DNA from: Tretioscincus oriximinensis
Lineage: Eukaryota > Chordata > Lepidosauria > Squamata > Gymnophthalmidae
Length of the DNA: 64,000 nt
Reading direction: 5' to 3'
Assembly: GCA_022410635.1 (NCBI GenBank)
Contig: JAJVDF010000655.1
Location: 431,290-495,289, forward strand
In this document: piece after piece, positions 38,001 to 50,000 of the stretch
How the letters are laid out: every line of letters starts with the position of its first letter
Numbering within the stretch: position 1 is the first letter of the stretch
Translations under genes and position numbers: made by a program
Notes under the pieces: model-generated
Told to the model about the DNA's origin: nothing
The model's database searches: none
Seen by the model: only the letters and a program-made list of their open reading frames with translations

Positions 38001-41000
38001 ATTTGTTCTTCATATCTGAAATTAAGAAACAGTTCTAGAATCATTCTAAACCTCTTCTGTCAGTATGAAAGCTGGGAATTTGCTTGCTTTGAATCTGATA
38101 GCAGCCTAGATAGATTTAAGATAGGATTAGTCAAATTCATGGAAGTCAGGTGTATCAATTACTAGTAGAATGGATGTATTAATACTGCCTCCAAGATGGA
38201 ACAATAAACAAAATGCCGTTTGCAGGGAGCTAAAAACAGATCAAGTTTTTTCCTCCTTCTGCTTATATTAATAGAAAAGAGGTGTGCTCCCACCTATCAT
38301 GATTCCCTGCTTTGATCTGAGCAGCCAGTGTAGATAGGATATGCATAATACTACATGTGTGCAGATACCGACTAGATGTCACGTTTCTGATTTGATGTAT
38401 CTTGGCAAATATGAGTGGCATTTAATATTAGGAGTGAGAAGAACTGTTCAACAACAACCACTTAATCAAAACTCTGTTACTTAGATTTTATGCTTACTCA
38501 AAATAATTATCTTCTGGACATATAATGTTTTAGTCCTTCCTATTTATTTTGCAGTAAAAACACTCATAAATTTCTGCTGTCCTTAATAGCTTCCAGTATT
38601 GACTAGTTTTTGGATGCTTTCCATATTTAATATTGGCACCTTGGACATCAGCCAAATGATTCAATAAATGTTTATGTGTAACACAGTTGCATAAGGGTAA
38701 ATGTCTTTCACAGCAATACCAGATTTCAGCAGCATTTCTTGAACTTGGGTTTACAAAATGCATTGTTACTATTCACCCAAAGATCTAGTTTGGTTACAAT
38801 GATAAACAGCTACAGCCCATAAATCCTAAAATATAATTAAATGTAACACTCCTTCCCTAACATGAGTACTGTGTATGCTTCTAATTTAGAAGTTATGTTT
38901 GTACTAATTAGTTGTACTGATGAATCTGAAGTGACTTTCAAATCTTTTCAGGTATCTTCTATTGCAGAAGTATTTGTTACTTTCAGGGCACTGCTTTAAA
39001 TGGTCTTGCCCAAATAAAGTATGCTGACTTATAAGTTAATTTGATATAGTTCATTATATTGAAGAAAAGATAGAATGTTATGCACTAAAATATCTAGGGG
39101 AGTCACCCCCATCCACAGAAACCAAAAAGGAAATGTCTATTATTGATAGACATTTCAAAAATGAAATAACTGAGATTTCTAAAAAAGCAAAGATTGTTAT
39201 AAATGGGAGATAGCACTCACATAGACTGGATGAATTATTTTTCATCTTATGAGAAAAACGTCCTAGCTTCAATTGCCTCCAAATGCATGGAGACTGTTTA
39301 TTAATATAGTAATGTAGTCTTAGTTAAAATTCATGCCTAAAGGGACACAAAGGGACGTACAGTCCAATACAGAAAGTCATTAAAAGCAAGAAAAACTCAT
39401 TTAAAAACATTTGCAAGGCAACAATTGGAGATTCCAAGAATTGCAAGGTACACATTGCTAAGAACACAACAATAATAATTATAATTATAATAACTATAAT
39501 TATAATAATTACTTATAATAAATAAATGTAATAACTATTTTTATTTTATTCTATTTAAAATAAAAATATTATCCAATCAGAAAAATATGTGGGGCTTTAG
39601 ATAATTAGAAAATATGAAGATTATAGAGAAGCTAAGTTTTCTTTGCCTCTGCTTTTATTGAGGAAGACAGAGCACAGTGGTGGCTGGCCAATGTGTTCAT
39701 GGGGTTCGGCGAACACTCAGAGATTAAAATCAATTATAAAATCTCCTTTCATAGTGGAGCTGCCAACAAATCAAAAAGCTCCAGGAAGCTTTTTTAATTG
39801 GCAAAAGAGGTTGACAATCTCTAAACCAGGCTACAGTCTCTCTCTCTCAGTTTCCGTAGAGGTACCATTTTGTATTGACATTCAACTTGCAGACTGAGAG
39901 AGAGACCGGTAAATGCCTGAAAGTGCCTTCTTCCAGCCGCTTTCCTAACTTTCCTAAATATATAAGCAATTGATGGATTAATGAGGTAGAATGTTGGACT
40001 AGAAATGCTGTGTCCAGATCTAGCAGAATTCCTCTTATGTTTTTATGTTCTTACAGCAACAACCTACCCAAACTCCTATAAAAAGCAAAAGACCTCCAGT
40101 GAAAAGTGTTGCTACTCAGAAAGAAACAAATGCATCAGGCCCAGAGAACAGACCTAAGATCGTACTGCTGGTGGATGCTTGTCAACAAACAGGTATGAAA
40201 CACTTGTGTGAGAGAAACTATTTATACTCTGACATGCTTTGAGTTTATGGGAATTTCCTTATTTGAATTGTACTTGCAAAATTTGAGATCTGTTTTACAA
40301 GAGACAATTGAAGTATCAGGCAGCATTTCGGCTCTCAAACAGACGGATTGTCTGAAATTTTTATTAATTGTTAGACCTCATTTAGATAAATCTTGTTTCT
40401 TCATTCAAGAATTAAATATTGCTATTATGGTAAGTTTTGAGCAAGGCATAATTTATATATTTCTTCAACAGCAGCTTCAGATGCAGTAATAATTGGCAGT
40501 TTGTGGACCTTGCTATCTAAAGTGCTGTGAGTCCTGATAAAAATTAGTACTTTTCATCTTTGAAATGAGTGATTATACAAGTCATATTTGAGTGAGAAAA
40601 AGAAAATAAAAATACTCCTTTATGTTGATGCATAATTGCTTGAAGTCCAGGATGGGTTGCAGAATAGAGTTTTCCTACGCTAACTCGGAGGCATATCCCA
40701 AAATTAAGACTATTTTCCCTTCCAAGTATATGTGCACATGAAAAGGATATAGCTAAAAGCTGCAAGTACATTTTGCAGACTGTTAAAGTTAATGATCCAT
40801 ATTTGTATGGCTCTTTAGGACTGTTGATCCTGTTAAGAATCATTTGATTGAGCTAATTTTTGTAATCCCGATTTTGTATAAGTTTAAGGCCAAAAGACAA
40901 ACATTTAGGTTGCATAGGAGCCATGTTCCATTCCAGAATTACAAACCCATAATTGAAGGTGACTTTATGTAATAATTTTCTTTATCCCAATTGTGATTTG

Positions 41001-44000
41001 TATTGGTTGGTTCTGTACCTAAGAGGCCAGTGTGCGGCAAATTAACCATTGGCCTCAATGATAGAGGGACACTGAAGAAGCAATAAAAAGACGCCTTCAA
41101 TTTTTGCCATATTGGTTTCAGTCCATGATTGGATTCTCCTAGCTGCCTGTCTCCTCTGAGAATCAATGCAGGGCCAGCCTTGAGGCAAATGCCAATGACA
41201 CGTTATTTGCCACCAGGGAGCATTCTATAGATGTGACAACCAGACACCCCTTCGTAAGTTTCTATTCCCAAAACTATACCAAGAAACGACTGGTATATTG
41301 GCCCAGCAAGAATACTGAGATCTTCCCATTCCCCATGCTTTGTGGTCCATGGGAGGTCACGCCTGGAAGGACTGCTTCTCATGCATATGTTGGTTACCAA
41401 GAGGCTCTTTAATTCTTCCTCGTCTTCTGCCATCAAAGTAGTTTCTGAGATTATTGATGTGTATCTGAGATGGTTATTTCTTTGGACAAATTTGATTTGG
41501 GGTTTTGATTAATTTCCATTGCAGTCAAAGGAAGTATGTGTGATGCCTTTAAGTCACCTATCCTAGACACCAAAGGGATATTATATGCACATAAGTTAAG
41601 AAGAGGGTATACATTATTTTTCCTTATTAATTTAGAAGGTCTGCTGTAGAAGAGAGGAAGGAAATGATACTACTTTCTGATTACCATGTTGATGAAACTG
41701 AGCCTAGACAAACCTACATTTCAGTGCTACTGCTTGGAATAAAATAATGTGCAAATATAATAATAAAATTCCTGGATGAAAAAGAATGATGGTCTTTGCT
41801 ACTTCTTAGTGTATTTGGGAAAGACTGAAATTTGGTAGGATCTCCTGTAGCCACCATGAATAAGCTCTGGAAAAGAGAGAACTGTTGACAGTTACTTCAA
41901 GGATAATGATGTTTACTGGAACATCTGCATTCTTCAGTTGTCCTCTCGGAATGATCTCAAACAGGATGGTGTCCTTCATGAAGCACTGCCAGATCAGTAA
42001 CTTTCTCTGTGATTGGGGCAAACAAGGAAACTGTAAAAACACTCTGCTCCACAATGATTTATTTCTTAACTTTGGAGGCCAGTCCCATTTGCTTTTGTTT
42101 TGAGGATTTGGGACATCTTAGCAGCCTTCACAGCAGTTTGCACCAGGGACTACTGCAACAAAATCCATTTCAATGTTTGTTTTCTGCTGGNTTTTTTTAG
42201 TATTAATGATTGCACAAACCTTACATACTAAACATTTGTGAAGACAGGGAGGAGCAACCACAGTCTTCTGCAGACAAATGGAAGAGCTGCTCCCAACCCT
42301 GGCAGAATGCCAGAATGGTGGAATGGTTCTTTAAAGAACCAGTCACTGGAACACCTGTACATTTTATGAGACCTAAGTTGAAGGAAAGCAATCCATGAGC
42401 GGGTTGCTTGGGGTGCCTTTTATCTCGGAGTGGAAGGGAAAGCACTAGAGCAGTGGTTCTCAACCTTTCTAATGCCGTGGCCCCGCAATACACTTCCTCA
42501 TGTTGCAGTGACCCCAATTTTGGTGGCTACTTCCTGTCCTCCCCGGCTCAGCGGCTAAAGTCATCGGAAACATGGCTTTAGGTGACCCCTGTGTTTTGGT
42601 CGTTTGACCCCCGCCGGGGTCGTGACTCAGAGGTTGAGAACTGGTACACTAGAGACTTCAAATTTCTGGATGTAGTTGCCCTGTCTCTTTCCTTATGAAT
42701 ACTTGCAGCAGCTTACACTACAGAAGACTGCAACCACTTTTACCTGGCCTTTGGCTGAAGAAATGTCATCTCTGTCCCTACTTTTAGATATTACTTTATA
42801 CTGTTTAATTTTGTTTTGATGTTTTACTGTTGGCTGCCCTGAGACCTTCAAGTATAGTGCAGGGTAAAAGTATACATAAATAAATTCAATAAATTCAGTC
42901 AGTCAATCAACATGCACAGACCCTTTTGCACAGACCCTTTCTGAATGTGGGTCTGATTTAGACACACCTCTTTGGACGTGATGTGGTGGCTGCCAAAGAG
43001 TGCTGGACGTTGAGCCAGGAGAGCTGATCTACTGAACCGGTGTCATAAGAACTGTTGCTTTGAAAAGAAAGGAGTCTTTCTTTTCAATGTTTAGGAAATG
43101 TTTAAAATTGTGTTTTGTCTTATTCTGTGTTGCTGCGTGTTTTGAAGTCTAATTATTCTGTATCCTAATAGTGACAATTCAACCTGCAAGGATCTGCTTG
43201 TATCTAAAAAAATGTTTTTCTAATAATGTGTACTTTTCATGCTGTAGTTAGTTAGGGGTCATTTCATCTTGAAGTCCACTTGAATGCCAAACTAATAAAC
43301 AGGGCAACCGCCTGTCACTTGTTCCTTCAATAAGGATCTCTTGCAAAGGGCTGCTTTAGAGTAATGTAAAATGTTTGATTAGGTTGGGACAGTTATGATA
43401 GTTTTTTGTCCTTCGTCTCCTAAAAAAGGCCTTATGGGTTCACGAGTTGTTGATGTCCATAAATCTCATTTCCTTCACATTGCAGACTTTCCTTCTGAGA
43501 TAGCAAGCAAGTCACTGTCTGAGAGCGGCAATTCCATGCACTGGAAACCAAAAAGCAGGCGGCGGCGCACTTCCCACCCTGCGGAATCCTCTAGTGAGCA
43601 AGGGGCTAGTGAAGCAGACATTGATAGTGATAGTGGTTATTGCAGTCCTAAACACAGTAACCAGGCTGCAGCTGTGACCTCCAGGACTGCGGAATCAACT
43701 CCAGCAAATGTAGGTAACCTTTCAAAATCATAAGCATATTGAGGAAAGCACAAAATAAGCAGTTCCATAAATAACCAGTGTCCATTTTTTTTTCAATTTC
43801 AGGCCATGGAACCATCCTTACATTCAGGTAAAACTCCTAGATTGTGCAAAATATACTTTCACATGCCTGCCTAATCAGCTATTTCTTAACTATATTCACA
43901 AAGTATTCTTATCAAAACTGCACAGACCTATTTGTAAATTTACCTTTAAAAAAGTGATCCCAAAATTAGAAGAAAAAATTCTGTTTGTAATCAAAATAAT

Positions 44001-47000
44001 CCCTATATTTAATGGAGAAATCCAGGACTAGCTATTGCATCTAACTACTGTGAAACGTTTGCTTTATCTTTGTGATAATTCTGCGCAGTGAGAGGAACTG
44101 AAAAACAGTGATTTAGCTTGACTAAGGGAGTTTGGGATTGAATCTAGGACTCCTTCCAAGTACATACTATTGGTCATACTACTGTGTGAGAATATGTGCT
44201 GAAAGTGGTTTGTTTGGGTGCAGTAGGTCACAAGTTTTAGAATTACGAAATTCTTTCTGGTAGGCAGTTAATAGTAAGGCTCATATTTTATTTATAAGTA
44301 GTGAGATGGTTCCGGAGCCCTGGCTCCACCCACGTTTGCCTACCATCCATTTCTAGCAGCACCCACACATGAATGGCATGTGCACCAACCTGATCTTTCA
44401 GTCTGTCCAGCCTCCTCCTGTTTTCTGCTGTGACACTAGGCATGTTAGCAGCCGCTCAGCTCGCCCACCACCACTATGGCATGCTGTGCTTTCTCTCCTC
44501 TATGGTGACAGCATTTGGCCCTGCAGGAGACTCTCGCCCCATGGCCATCTCCAATAGCCGCTTGGATGGTTTGCAAATGTGGGTGGAACCAGGGCTCTGG
44601 GGCCCACCTCACTGGATAATTTTTTTACCCAATAAGAACACTGTAAGAGACAGTTGGCAAAAGTATGTTTTATTTATCTATAATATAATATATAATATAA
44701 TAAATGTGCACACACACAGTTCTTTAGTCTTTTAAATTTTTTGCAGAATTGCCTGCTGCCATATCAGAGAACCCCTTTTGCACAAACAACTACTGTTGGG
44801 GTTTCCACTAGTTTCCCATAATCGGATATGTTTGATTGCAGTTGTTGCTTCTAAAAGAAGAGCAACCAAGAATTATGTGTAGAGGGTCCATTATCTTTTC
44901 ACATAGATACTATAGGTTAGATTTTTTACTTTGGTAAGTGTTCTTGATAATTTGATTGACCTTATTTTATATGAAATTTTGACTGAGGATTTAAAACAAT
45001 TTAGTGTGACAGATATGCAAACAGAAGGAGCCAGAAAGGCTGTAAATACTGTGTCAAGATTACTTGATAGCAAATTCTGAATTGCTTTAGGATTGCACAA
45101 AATGTTTGAAAATGTCAAGCTTACAAATGAAGGTTTGTGAGAGTTTTCTCATGTCAGAGTGAAACAAAAAGATCATCAGCTGGAATTGTGAAGTGTTAAG
45201 TCTTTTGAACTTCTGATTTCCTCCCATGTATGAACATTTCTTGGTAATATGTGATGCCTTTTTCAGCTGGTGCAAGCTGGGCAAGTGTTAGTTCTCAAGG
45301 AACTCAGAAAAAGCCCTGGATAGAGAGAGCAACTTCTTTCACCAGAGGAGGAAGACAACCTGAGCAGTGTAATAATTTACAGGTATCTTCTCTAAGCTGT
45401 ATTTTTATAAGGATTGCCAATTAGACATATGCACACATCAAAATAAATTTGATAGAAGTGCATACAAGAGTGATTGAAGGAGGAGAGGGCCACAGAGTTG
45501 AAGGGAAATTTAAAAAAATATTACTGGTTGATATGTAGGTATTAAAGTGGTTTGTATGTGGTTGATTTTACTGTGATACATTTCAAAGAAGTAGCCTTAT
45601 TAGCTGGGTCAAAAATACCTAGCAAGAGGATCTTGTAGCACCTTAGGAACTAACAAGAATGTGGTAATCAGCATGATCTTTCCTAGACAAATCTACTTTT
45701 TCCAATGCATTTGAAGGGGGAGTCTTGTCTATGAAACTCATGTTTCCTACTGTTTTCTTGTTAGTTTAAGGCAATATGAGACCCCCTTGATTGATTTTAT
45801 TGTGTCTTCTGTGGCCGTTATTTTGGGTAGGTTTTTCAGATTCTAGCTGCTTAACCAACTTACTTATTCCATAACATGAGCAATGTAAGATGATGATTGC
45901 ATTTATCAGTCTGGCTTGGGATGCACAATGAGTTGGATTTGCGTGTCAGCATTTCTTTGAAAGGAATACTAAAAACAAGAAAATAATTTGTAGTGCTTGA
46001 ATTGAGGAATGCCTATTTTTAATTGATAAACATAAGTGTTACAACCTTGACAAGAGAAAAATAAATTGCACACAACTAATAAGATCGAAAGAAAAAAATC
46101 AACAGCAATAGCTTGTCAAGCTGTTGTTTCAGAAACTTGTTTCTTTGTAGAAATATCAAAGAAGTAGGTATATATTATTTCTATGGTATATATAAACACT
46201 ATTTATTTATAATGCAAAACAACTTTTTTTTGTGGGGACTCAAGTTAAAGGAGCATGCAGAGCAAAAGCAATTTCTTTGCAGGAGCATAGGACGGTAGAC
46301 CCTATTCTGAGGTATAATCTGGAGTAAGATCCAATCTAAAAAGGGTCTTGGAGTACTAACTAATGGAGAAAATTAAGATTTCGGGGAGAGAGCGTTCTGT
46401 TAGTTTTTCCCCTTGCAGAGAAGCGTAGGTAGGGGCACATTGGAGGTCCTTCTCCATGGTGGCCCCCACATTCTGCAATAGCCTCCCTCTAGAGGCTTGC
46501 CAAGTGGCTACATTGTACAGTCTTCAGTGCCTGATAAAAACATGCCTGTTCACCCAGACTTTTGACTCCTAAATATTCTGCATCCTGTCCTTTCAGGGAG
46601 GGTGGATGGACTGCAGGATATAGGAAGGGAAGGTGGGAGGGTTTGGATCTTTTTCAACTTTTATGAATGTGTTATTTTGTGTTGTTTTCTTGTTACTTTT
46701 TGTTTTCTTGTTTTGTTATCCGCCCTGGGACCATTGGGGAAGAGCAGAATATAAATCATTTTAAATAAATAAATAAAACTCAGCTGTGCCTAATTAATGC
46801 AAGTTCATATTTATTTAAGGTACATTTGAGCTCATAATCTTCATTAACACCTTTATCACTGCAATCACAAATACCTGTAATACAACCATACCTGCACTGT
46901 GAATATGTTCCACTACAACTTGCTTAAATTCTGTAATTGTGCAATTTGTAGTTGTATAATTCCACCATTTTTATGATATATTGTTTGAATTCTGTAATCT

Positions 47001-50000
47001 ACATTGTAAATGGCAAGTTATTAGTTGGAATTTAACATGCATTTCCTATTCATCCTAAAACCAGAACTTACTAATTTTCTACATATGTACACAGCCTTCT
47101 TCTCGATTCAGAGGTCACAGCACATCATCAGAAAGAAGACAGAACTTGCAAAAGAAGCTTGAGAAATCAATAACTACAACTCCATCAAGTCGAACAGAGC
47201 AAAGTCCTGAACCCTTGTATTTTGAGGTATTTTTTTCCTTTTATAATTATTGCACAAAATCTTCCCAAAATTGAGTCATGGTACTCTACTCCTCCCTTGT
47301 CCACCACTGCATTGCTTTCTAAAAGTGAACATGAAAATAATTTATATAACTGATTAATGGAAAAAGAAAATTTTGTTTGGGCCAAACCAATACACTGAAG
47401 ATGAAGCAAAAATGGAATAAAATATTTAGATACATGGAAGGGAGAGGACCTGGATCAATAGGAAAGAGAATATTTCCCTTAGTGGAAAAATGGTCATAAT
47501 TAATTTCAACCTAGGAATGGGTAGGATCCAGGTGGAATGGGATTATTATATTTGTATTTTTGTCTATGGATCTCAATTTTAGTTATGTAGATTTTAAAAA
47601 ATATAATAATAATATATGTATATATGTCAGTTCCCCAAGAAAGAGGTTTTGCAACATGATAAAACAGAGTGAATAACAACTAATCATAGCTTTATTTCTA
47701 AAATAAAGATTTCAGTTCCTGTAGACCAAATCAGATCTTTTTACATTTTGTAGGATGAATATAGGGAAATGTCTCTGCCTCACTATCTTCAAAAGTGACT
47801 ATAGTTTTATTCAAAGGCATACAAGTTTTTGGTGCTGTCTAATGATGCTTGTGCCTAAGATAACTTAATCTTTGTAGTTACCTATCTGATTCTCGGGCTC
47901 CAAAGCATATACAGTATGGTGGAGCATAATGTTTGAACCTGCACTATGTATGGCCTGTCTTGAAGCGGCAGCCCAAGAACAGACAGCACCTTCAACCCTT
48001 TGACTGATGAAGGTTTGCTGTGCTTAAAAGGGATCAGGCTTTTAATTTTTCCCTTTGTACAAGTATTTCTAAATTGTCAGGTCACTCTTCAGGATGAAGA
48101 TGAATTTCCAGAACTGAATAGTGGATGTAAAGGTGGCAGCGTACAGCTGAAACAACCTCCCAAAATGGTAAGAGCGGCTTTTTACGTTATCTTTTTTAAA
48201 AAACAACTTTTTGTTTTCACAGCACATAATACTATGACAACGACTATAACAATTAATTAAGTAACAAAAACCATAACACTAGACAATATACTACTATGTT
48301 CTTCTAATGCCCGTGGGATTGAGCTANCAGTTCTTCTAAACAGTTCACTTAATAATAAAAGTGAATGCTACGATCTAGGAACTTTAGGTTTTACATTTAA
48401 CAAAGGAAGGGAAGATGGGACACGCACCTGGATTGATGGCTGTCTGATGGCAAGTGTTGTTCCAGGTGGCATTAAAAAAGGCCTAAAACAATGTAATAAT
48501 TAAACTGCCCAGGGCACTTCACAGGGCACAATAAAATCAGAAGATCTTCTTGCTTCAATTCCATAAACATAAATTCTGAAGACCCCCTTCCATCTGCTGG
48601 AGATCCAGGGTAAACTTGATGGCATGGCAAGAAAGCAAACCCCAGTTTAATATAAGAACATAAGAAGAGCCATACTGGATCAGGCTACAGCCCATCAAGT
48701 CCAGCATTCTGTCTCACACAGAGGCCCACCAGATGCACGTGGGCAGTCCGAACAGAGGAAAGCAAAATATGCTCCTGTTCATGACTCCCTGCAAATGGTA
48801 TTTCAGGAGTCCTGCCTGTTGTTCCATCCCGGAGGCAACATCCAGACATCCATCCTAGTATCCATGTATACCCTTGGTGTCCATAAACCTGTCTAGCCCT
48901 GTCTTGAAGCTACCCAAACTGTTAGCTACCACCACCTAATACAGCAATTTCTACTGATTCCAGCAAATGCTAATTTATTTATTCAGCTTGTTTGCGCATA
49001 TAAAGCAAATTCTTAATGCATGGAGATAATTTATTGTGATTGTTGCTGGAAAGATGTTTATTGCAGTCACAAAACCTTGATGTGTGACTGACTAGGCATC
49101 TTGTACTTCTAGTAAAGGGTGAGCAGCTCTCACTGTTCACTGACTTTCTCCCTTACAGCCTTTAGTAAAAGTGAATCATGATATTTGAAAAGATTTATGA
49201 TGGATCAGCAACCAGCCAAAAGTTGAGTAGAATGAAGCAGTTAATATGGTTGTGTGATTAGATCATTAAATGTANAGTATTAACTGAAACCATCTGTTAA
49301 TGGGCTATATAGAATAGTTACCTTGAGGCGGAATTTAACTATAGTAATGTAAATACCATACAAATCTGGAATGCTCCAGGTGAACCTGAAATGCTCAAGT
49401 GAAATGACCACAAAGCAGTCTAGCTATTTGATGAGAATTGTAAGTAAGCATAAGAACTTCTGCTTTCATGATGGTATGGTCAAACATCAGAGCTCCAGAT
49501 ATGTAAATTCATTGTAATACCGAAAAAAGAAACCAGATGGAGAGAGGATTGGAAAAGGATATGGATTCAGTTAGTGAGGCGGTCACCCAGAGGGTCATTG
49601 GTCAATGGAATTTACTTTCTGAGGAGGAGGTGATAGCCAGCAACCTGGATAGCTTTAAGACAAGATTAGGTAAGTTCATAGAAGCCAAGATCTTCATGGA
49701 TGTCTTGATACTGCCTCTGGGAAGGAGCAACAGGCAGAATTCCTGAAATATCATTTGCAGGGAGTCGAAAACAGGACTATTTTACTTTCTGGTTCAGACT
49801 GCCCACTGTGTGATGGATGCTGGACTAGATGGGCTACTGCCTAGTTCAGCAGGGCTCCTCTTACGTTCAAATTTAGCATGGATTAATACTAAAGATCACT
49901 TTTTTATAGACTGGTTATTGCATATATTTTAAGCTGAATTGGAAGAAGGGTAGAAGTAAAATAGGGTGGGGCAGGACTATTGCAGGAAGATTCCTTATAG

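Noticed and set aside
39643..39897. 84-codon frame upstream of exon 4
   Set aside because: No similarity to SECISBP2L, no splice sites in phase, and the gene already has a continuous exon 3-exon 4 junction.
41806..42054. Minus-strand 82-codon frame as a processed pseudogene
   Set aside because: It looks slightly protein-like, but I could not match it to a family and there is no poly-A tail or flanking duplication.
43713..43714. GTAG|GTAACC as the exon 5 donor
   Set aside because: It is a good-looking site, but it puts exon 6 in a frame that cannot join exon 7. The site four bases upstream gives the protein expected from human.
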